A DNA stretch of 10,990 nucleotides from assembly GCA_052387335.1 (NCBI GenBank), contig JBQTJH010000067.1:1-10990 (forward strand). Direction: 5' to 3'. The position numbers and the translations under genes are program-made. The DNA is from Panacagrimonas sp052387335. GTDB lineage: Bacteria > Pseudomonadota > Gammaproteobacteria > Nevskiales > Nevskiaceae. Positions within the stretch are counted from its first letter, which is position 1. Every line of letters starts with the position of its first letter. Positions 7,079 to 10,990 of the stretch are shown here, piece by piece. The notes under the pieces are model-generated. The model saw only the letters and a list, made by a program, of their open reading frames with translations. It was not told the origin of the DNA and made no database searches.

Positions 7079-7786
7079 ATGAACGAATCAAGCGAAGCCG
7101 CCGTGGCAGCAGCCGCAGCGGCTCTGGACGAGAACGAGATCGCCGCGTACCTACGCGCGCATCCTGATTTTCTGCTGCGCTTCCCGGAGTTGCTGGAATC
7201 GCTGGAACTGCAGCACGCCGCTGGCTCGGCGGTATCGCTAATCGAGCGGCAGGTGGAGATTCTGCGTGGCCGCAGTCAGCGGCTGGAGGATCGTCTGAGC
7301 CAGTTGCTTGAAGTGGCGCGAGACAATGAGCATCGCGCCACCAGCGTGCATAAATTGGCGCGCAGCTTGATCCGTGCGCCGACTCTTGCCAGTGCGGTGC
7401 TCGGCTTGCAGACCAGCATGCGCGAGGACTTCGGGATTGACGAAGTGTTCGTCGGCATCCTGTCTCCTGCGCTCAAGCTGACCAATATCGAGGGCTTGGC
7501 CAAGCTCGAACCCGATGGTCCGATTCCGCGGGCCTTCGACAATTTCTTTCGCACCAAACTCATCGAGTGCGGCCCGCTCGCGGCGACGCAAGCCAAGCTC
7601 CTGTTCCCACGCGCGAGTGAAGCACCGACGTCTGCCGCCGTGGTACCGCTGGAAAAGGAGCGCAGTCTCGGCATGCTGGTGCTCGCGTCACGCGACGAAA
7701 ATCGATTCCAGCCGCGCCAGGGGCGCGTTTTTCTGGAAATGACCGCAGAACTCGTCGCCGCGGCAATACGCGCGAAGATCGCGTGA
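7079..7786 (+). CDS. DUF484 family protein (YigA-like)
   Basis: A 235-residue soluble protein of the DUF484 family, the neighbour of xerC in E. coli (YigA) and many other proteobacteria. The N terminus is an alanine-rich stretch, then the conserved start IAAYLRAHPDFLLRFPELL (21-39) and VSLIERQVEILRGR (52-65). A likely coiled-coil helix follows (about 55-85), then a GAF-like sensory fold (about 90-230). Its biochemical role is unknown. The ATG at 7079 has GGGA (7066-7069) at 9 bases. Its stop overlaps the GTG start of xerC by 4 bases (GTGA at 7783-7786), so the two were translationally coupled. The gene looks intact, unlike the recombinase gene it precedes. Confidence 0.88.
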   Translation: MNESSEAAVAAAAAALDENEIAAYLRAHPDFLLRFPELLESLELQHAAGSAVSLIERQVEILRGRSQRLEDRLSQLLEVARDNEHRATSVHKLARSLIRAPTLASAVLGLQTSMREDFGIDEVFVGILSPALKLTNIEGLAKLEPDGPIPRAFDNFFRTKLIECGPLAATQAKLLFPRASEAPTSAAVVPLEKERSLGMLVLASRDENRFQPRQGRVFLEMTAELVAAAIRAKIA

Positions 7787-8735
7787 CCGCATCTGCGTCG
7801 GACGAGGCACCGGAAATCCTGATCGCGATCACGCGCTTTCTGGATCACCTTCGCTTCGAGCGACGCCTGTCGCCAACGACGCTTGCGGGCAGGTCACGTG
7901 ACTTGGCCGCGTTCCACAGCTGGTGCGACACCGTACAGATTCACGCCCTGACGCGTATCGATGTGCAAGCCGTGCGCAGCTATGCCGCGCGCATGCGACG
8001 CGACGGTCGCGCAGCGCCGACACTGGAGCGTCACCTGTCCAGTCTGCGTGCGTGGTTCGCGTTCTGAATCGAGCAGAGCTGGTTCACACACAACCCGGCC
8101 GCTGAAGTGCGCGCACCGCGTACGGCTCGCGCCCTGCCTAAAACCCTGACGCGGGAACGGGCACGTAGCGCAGTGGAAGCACCTGGCGAACATCAGGGGG
8201 TGATCGCCGTCAGAGATCGCGCCATGCTGGAGCTGCTTTATTCCTCTGGATTGCGCCGAGCGGAGTGACTCGGGCTCACACGCAGCGATTTTTCCGAAGA
8301 CTGGTCCGAGGTCCGCGTGTTGGGCAAGGGTGGCAAACAACGGCAGGTGCCGGTCGGCACGCCTGCGCGTCAGGCGCTTGCGCAGTGGATGCGCGAACGT
8401 ACCCACCTGGCCACTGAGGGCGAGCCCGCGCTGTTCGTGGGACACCACGGCAAACGCTGGTCAGCCAGCGCGCGCTATCGCAACGGCTGCACCACTGGGC
8501 ATTGAGCGCCGGCCTGGACACGCACCTGCGCCCGCATCGCCTGCGTCATTGTTTTGCCACGCATCTGCTGGAAGAGAGTGCAGATCTACGCGCAGTGCAG
8601 GAATTACTGGGACATGCACCTCTATCGACGACACAGATTTACGCCCACGTCGACTTTCAGCGTTTGTCGAAGATTTGCGACTCAGCGCATCCACGTGCGC
8701 GCCGCTCCATCCCTCGTTCGGCACCTGAAAAGTAA
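7783..8735 (+). pseudogene. xerC: Disrupted xerC tyrosine recombinase (two in-frame TGA, one frameshift)
   Basis: XerC and XerD resolve chromosome dimers at dif. The reading begins at GTG 7783 with a core-binding domain (FLDHLRFERRLSPTTLAG). It meets TGA at 8065-8067, resumes in the same frame (WFTHNPAAEVRAPR), meets TGA at 8266-8268 just after SSGLRRAE, and resumes again (VRVLGKGGKQRQVPVG). It loses frame in the (GC)4 tract at 8468-8475 and stops at 8503-8505. The C-terminal part continues in another frame (HWALSAGLDT, HRLRHCFATHLL, LLGHAPLSTTQIYAHVDF) to TAA at 8733-8735. Removing one GC unit restores a family-length reading. The catalytic residues are all still encoded: Arg (8254-8256), Lys (8326-8328), His (8535-8537), Arg (8544-8546), His (8613-8615) and Tyr (8640-8642). 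A functional protein is unlikely. Sequence error is possible but would need three separate events. Confidence 0.88.
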
Positions 8736-8777
8736 GGTTTTTGCTGCGCCGCCGTACGGTTTGACGCGATTTTGCAC

Positions 8778-8805
8778 TTGTGCAGTGCGCAAAAAGCTGC
8801 ATAAT
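8778..8805 (+). promoter_or_regulatory. Candidate promoter for the lipoprotein gene
   Basis: CATAAT (8800-8805) is a 5 of 6 match to the -10 consensus. A weak -35, TTGTGC (8778-8783, 3 of 6), lies 16 bp upstream. The region from 8736 to 8876 between the xerC remains and the lipoprotein holds no gene. An inverted repeat TGCAC-TT-GTGCA (8773-8784) overlaps the -35 and could bind an activator or repressor. The predicted leader is about 65 bases. Confidence 0.42.
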
Positions 8806-8876
8806 TTTGAGCGGTCCGCGCTCGCAGTATGTTTATTGCGCGGCGCATACCTACATTCACACTTGGGAGTTCACCG

Positions 8877-9107
8877 ATGCGTAACGTTTTCCTGGCCATG
8901 GGCCTTGCGTCTGTTCTGGTCCTCGCTGCCTGCGGCAAGAAGGAAGAAGCTGCCCCCGCCGCCGAGGCCACGCCGGCTGAAGCCGCGCCGGCAATGGAAG
9001 AGGCTGCGCCGGCTGCTGAAGCCGCTCCGGCAATGGAAGAGGCCGCCCCCGCTGCCGAGGCCGCCCCGGCCGAAGCTGCGCCGGCTGAAGCCGCTCCCGC
9101 TCAGTAA
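8877..9107 (+). CDS. Small Ala/Pro/Glu-rich lipoprotein
   Basis: A 76-residue predicted lipoprotein of unknown function. The signal peptide MRNVFLAMGLASVLVLAAC ends in a lipobox (LAAC), with lipidation at Cys19. The mature part starts CGKKEE and is then almost only Ala, Pro and Glu, built of repeated EAAPAMEEAAPAA and EAAPA units. It lacks any folded domain and is probably an extended, acidic tether in the periplasm. Residues 20-22 (Gly-Lys-Lys) do not show an Asp at +2, so outer-membrane sorting is more likely than retention, by the enterobacterial rule. The ATG at 8877 has GGGAG (8865-8869) at 7 bases. A strong terminator follows 18 bases after the TAA, so it is monocistronic. Confidence 0.75.
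   Translation: MRNVFLAMGLASVLVLAACGKKEEAAPAAEATPAEAAPAMEEAAPAAEAAPAMEEAAPAAEAAPAEAAPAEAAPAQ
8979..9056 (+). repeat. Two 39-bp tandem repeats inside the lipoprotein gene
   Basis: Units at 8979-9017 and 9018-9056 each encode the 13 residues EAAPAMEEAAPAA. The two copies differ only at a few third codon positions. Shorter EAAPA units (15 bp) continue after them to the end of the gene. This arrangement points to growth by in-frame duplication, with copy number a possible strain-to-strain variable. Confidence 0.8.
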
Positions 9108-9125
9108 GACGCTTCAAGTTGGACC

Positions 9126-9153
9126 AAAGGCCCCGCTTGCGGGGCCTTTTTTT
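9126..9153 (+). terminator. Rho-independent terminator of lipoprotein gene
   Basis: Arms AAAGGCCCCG (9126-9135) and CGGGGCCTTT (9140-9149) form a perfect 10-bp stem with a CTTG tetraloop (9136-9139), followed by a run of seven T (9147-9153). On the minus strand only three T follow the stem, so it acts mainly on the plus strand. Confidence 0.93.
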
Positions 9154-9180
9154 GTGGGCGTTGATCCGCGCGGAGACGGC

Positions 9181-9215
9181 AAAAGAAAAGGGGCGGATCG
9201 TTGTCGATCCGCCCC
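9181..9215 (-). terminator. Rho-independent terminator of amt
   Basis: Arms at 9190-9200 (GGGGCGGATCG) and 9205-9215 (CGATCCGCCCC) form a perfect 11-bp stem with a four-base loop (9201-9204). Read on the minus strand the stem is followed by TTTTCTTTT (complement of 9181-9189), a good termination tract. It lies about 65 bases after the amt stop. Confidence 0.88.
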
Positions 9216-9239
9216 AACACAACACCCCGGGGAGGTTGA

Positions 9240-9270
9240 GGCCGCGCGGCGGTTGAACCACCGCGCGGCC
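9240..9270 (-). other. GC-rich hairpin between amt stop and its terminator
   Basis: GGCCGCGCGG (9240-9249) pairs perfectly with CCGCGCGGCC (9261-9270) around an 11-base loop that can add three more pairs. No T run follows on either strand, so it is not itself a terminator. It starts 10 bases after the amt stop codon on the transcript and could protect the 3' end of the mRNA against exonucleases. Confidence 0.6.
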
Positions 9271-9280
9271 AAAAGACGCA

Positions 9281-10837
9281 TTACATGTTGTAGGCTTTCT
9301 CGCCGTGCTCGGCCAGATCCAGACCTTCGGATTCCTGCTCCTCGGTCGGACGCAGACCGATGGTGTATTTCAGAGCCAGTAGCGCCACCGTCGACACCAC
9401 CGCGCTCCACACCACCGCAATACCAACCGCCTTGGCCTGAATCAGAATCTGCGCGGAGGAGTAGCCCACTTCCAAGGTGAACCAGTCGGCGTAGACGCCC
9501 ACGCCGCCCTTGGCAGGATCCACGAACACGCCGGTCAGGATGGCGCCGATGATGCCGCCCACTGCGTGCACGCCGAACACATCGAGCGCGTCGTCATAGC
9601 CCAGCAAGCGCTTGAGGTAAGCGCAAGCCAGGAAGCAGCCGACGCCGGCGACCAGACCGATGATCAGCGCGCCGTTGATGCCGACGAAGCCGCAGGCCGG
9701 GGTGATGCCGACCAGACCCGCGATGCAGCCCGAGATGATGCCCAGCAGGCTCGGCTTGCCCTTGAAGATCCACTCAGCAAAGAACCAGGCCAGGCCCGCC
9801 ATCGCGGTGGCGATCATGGTGTTGGCAAACGCCAGCACCGCGTAGCCGTTGGCTTCGAGGTTGGAGCCGGCGTTGAAGCCGAACCAGCCAAACCACAGCA
9901 TCGCAGCACCGATTGCCGACATGGTCAGCGAGTGCGGCGGCATGGCGATCTTGCCGTAGCCCATGCGCTTGCCGACGATGATCGCGGCGACCAGACCGGC
10001 GATACCGGAGTTGATGTGCACCACCGTGCCGCCGGCGAAGTCCAGCGCGCCGAGCTGCCACAGATAACCCGCGGTGGCGTTCAACTCGCCCACGACTTCA
10101 GCCGAGGTGTACGCATCCGGACCCGCCCACCACCAGACCATGTGCGCCATCGGGATGTAGCTGAAGGTGAACCAGATCACCGTGAAAATCAGCACCGCCT
10201 TGAACTTCATACGCTCGGCGTAACCGCCCGCGATCAGCGCACAGGTGATGCACGCAAACGTGAGCTGGAAGATCGCGAACATGAGTTCCGGAATCACCAC
10301 GCCCTTGCTGAACGTCGCGGTGGCGGTGAAGAAACCATTCGCGTCATACACCACGCCCTTGAGGAACATTTTGTCGAGTGTTCCAAAGAATGGCCCGGTG
10401 CCGCTGAAAGCCAGGCTGTAGCCGTACACCACCCACAGCACCGCGATCGTGCAAAAGATCGCGAAGGTCTGGGTGATGGTGGACGCCATGTTCTTCTGCC
10501 GCGCCATGCCGCCGTAGAACAGCGCGAGGCCGGGCAGCGACATGAACATCACCAGCGCCGTGGCGGTCATCAGCCAGGTCACGTTGCCCTCGTTGAAGGT
10601 CGGCGGCGTGGGCGCCGCGCCCTCTTCGGCCGGTGCCGCTTCTGCAGGCGCTGCTTCCGCGGGTGCCGCCACCGCCTCGGCGACGGCCTCAGCCGCTTCG
10701 GTCACTTCTGCGGTCACGTCGGTTTCCGCCGCCGCTGCCGCCTCGGCCTGTGCTGCGTTTCCGCTCTGCGCCCAGACCGGCGCTGCAAGACCGCAACTCG
10801 CGGCCAGCAGCAATGCCATTGTCACTTTACGAATCAT
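9281..10837 (-). CDS. amt: Ammonium channel Amt with signal peptide and Ala/Glu/Pro-rich periplasmic leader
   Basis: A 518-residue Amt/Mep/Rh family channel for ammonium uptake in the inner membrane. A signal peptide (1-23, cleavage after VWA) is followed by about 60 residues of Ala/Glu/Pro-rich linker (24-83), then the channel of 11 helices. The pore twin histidines are His274 (DFAGGTVVHINSG, with the family Asp266 before it) and His424 (DVFGVHAVGG). The C-terminal tail GLRPTEEQESEGLDLAEHGE is the regulatory segment contacted by PII. Core length is normal; the long leader makes the total longer than the usual 400-450. The ATG at 10837 has GGAG (10844-10847) at 6 bases. The PII gene ends about 100 bp upstream on the same strand, the standard glnK-amt arrangement, so PII gating by nitrogen status is expected. 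Confidence 0.96.
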   Translation of the reverse strand: MIRKVTMALLLAASCGLAAPVWAQSGNAAQAEAAAAAETDVTAEVTEAAEAVAEAVAAPAEAAPAEAAPAEEGAAPTPPTFNEGNVTWLMTATALVMFMSLPGLALFYGGMARQKNMASTITQTFAIFCTIAVLWVVYGYSLAFSGTGPFFGTLDKMFLKGVVYDANGFFTATATFSKGVVIPELMFAIFQLTFACITCALIAGGYAERMKFKAVLIFTVIWFTFSYIPMAHMVWWWAGPDAYTSAEVVGELNATAGYLWQLGALDFAGGTVVHINSGIAGLVAAIIVGKRMGYGKIAMPPHSLTMSAIGAAMLWFGWFGFNAGSNLEANGYAVLAFANTMIATAMAGLAWFFAEWIFKGKPSLLGIISGCIAGLVGITPACGFVGINGALIIGLVAGVGCFLACAYLKRLLGYDDALDVFGVHAVGGIIGAILTGVFVDPAKGGVGVYADWFTLEVGYSSAQILIQAKAVGIAVVWSAVVSTVALLALKYTIGLRPTEEQESEGLDLAEHGEKAYNM

Positions 10838-10939
10838 TTCTTTCTCCGTTGAATCAGTTCTATCCCTGAGACGCGATCCGCCGCCGTACTGAACGGCCTC
10901 ACAGATACGCGCTGTGCGGTGCCCGCAGCTGGCTGCAAA
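10838..10939 (-). other. glnK-amt intergenic region, no strong promoter seen
   Basis: These 102 bases hold the amt ribosome site and a small hairpin, GCCGT/ACGGC at 10883-10887 and 10893-10897 with a five-base loop. I found no convincing sigma70 pair and no good sigma54 -24/-12 element here, which fits amt being transcribed from a promoter upstream of the PII gene, outside the window. Confidence 0.4.
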
Positions 10940-10990
10940 TCAGAGGGCGTCCTTGCCGGTCTCGCCGGTGCGGATGCGGATGGCCTGATA
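10940..10990 (-). CDS. PII nitrogen regulatory protein, C-terminal end only
   Basis: Only the last 16 codons and the TGA (10940-10942) are in the window; the gene continues beyond the right edge. The reading YQAIRIRTGETGKDAL is the typical PII (GlnB/GlnK) C terminus, in which the RIRTGE stretch contributes to ATP and effector binding. PII trimers sense ATP/ADP and 2-oxoglutarate and, in the GlnK role, plug the Amt channel when nitrogen is plentiful. The position directly upstream of amt favours GlnK over GlnB, but the uridylylation loop that might help to tell them apart is not visible. Confidence 0.88.
   Translation of the reverse strand, partial: YQAIRIRTGETGKDAL

Noticed and set aside
8065..8268. 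TGA as a sense or selenocysteine codon in xerC
   Set aside because: TGA is the true stop of most genes in this window (for example mgtE, dapF and DUF484), neither site aligns with a cysteine in XerC, and the separate frameshift still breaks the gene.
9566..10852. 428-codon open frame on the plus strand opposite amt
   Set aside because: It is the antisense of a clear Amt coding region, rich in Arg/His/Asp/Gln with no family pattern; such long shadows are expected in GC-rich DNA.
10838..10939. Sigma54 promoter between the PII gene and amt
   Set aside because: A GG-N10-GC spacing can be found, but the TTGC part of the -12 element is missing, so it does not meet the consensus.

Overview
The window is a GC-rich stretch of bacterial chromosome. 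The dapF - DUF484 (yigA-like) - xerC order is a gammaproteobacterial arrangement. The style of the proteins (YihG-type acyltransferase, Ala/Pro/Glu-rich lipoprotein, Amt with a long cleavable leader) suggests a Xanthomonadales/Lysobacterales-like organism. That placement is an inference from gene order and protein flavour, not from a search. Genes are packed closely, and most stop with TGA.

Layout. 1-117: gene-free edge with two short odd-centred palindromes. 118-2394 (+): a YihG/PlsC-type lysophospholipid acyltransferase, then a 12-helix MFS transporter. 2408-4987 (-): in transcription order mgtE (Mg2+ channel), a TSUP/TauE-family permease starting at TTG, a PaaI-type hotdog thioesterase that overlaps the permease by 10 bp, and the 3' remnant of an alpha/beta hydrolase. 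5106-5711 (+) and 5719-6123 (-): a glutathione S-transferase and a GFA-family zinc protein, tail to tail with 7 bp between them. 6124-6213: a good sigma70-type promoter for dapF carrying a 7-bp inverted repeat. 6214-8735 (+): dapF, DUF484 and a broken xerC. 8877-9107 (+): a small lipoprotein, followed by a strong terminator. 9281-10837 (-): amt, ending in its own strong terminator. 10940-10990 (-): the last 16 codons of a PII protein (glnK/glnB), so this is a glnK-amt pair running off the right edge.

How they work together. DapF makes meso-diaminopimelate for lysine and peptidoglycan. PII and Amt form the classic ammonium uptake and sensing pair. MgtE and the TSUP and MFS proteins are inner-membrane transporters. 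The GST and GFA proteins both belong to glutathione-linked families.

The most notable observation is that xerC, normally a conserved housekeeping recombinase gene, has two in-frame TGA codons and a frameshift in a GC repeat, although all six catalytic residues are still spelled out in the DNA. A second decayed gene (the alpha/beta hydrolase tail), an Ala/Pro/Glu repeat shared by the lipoprotein and the Amt leader, and a candidate operator at dapF are worth a second look. I found no CRISPR array, insertion sequence, phage gene, tRNA or rRNA, and no clear evidence of a new multi-gene system.
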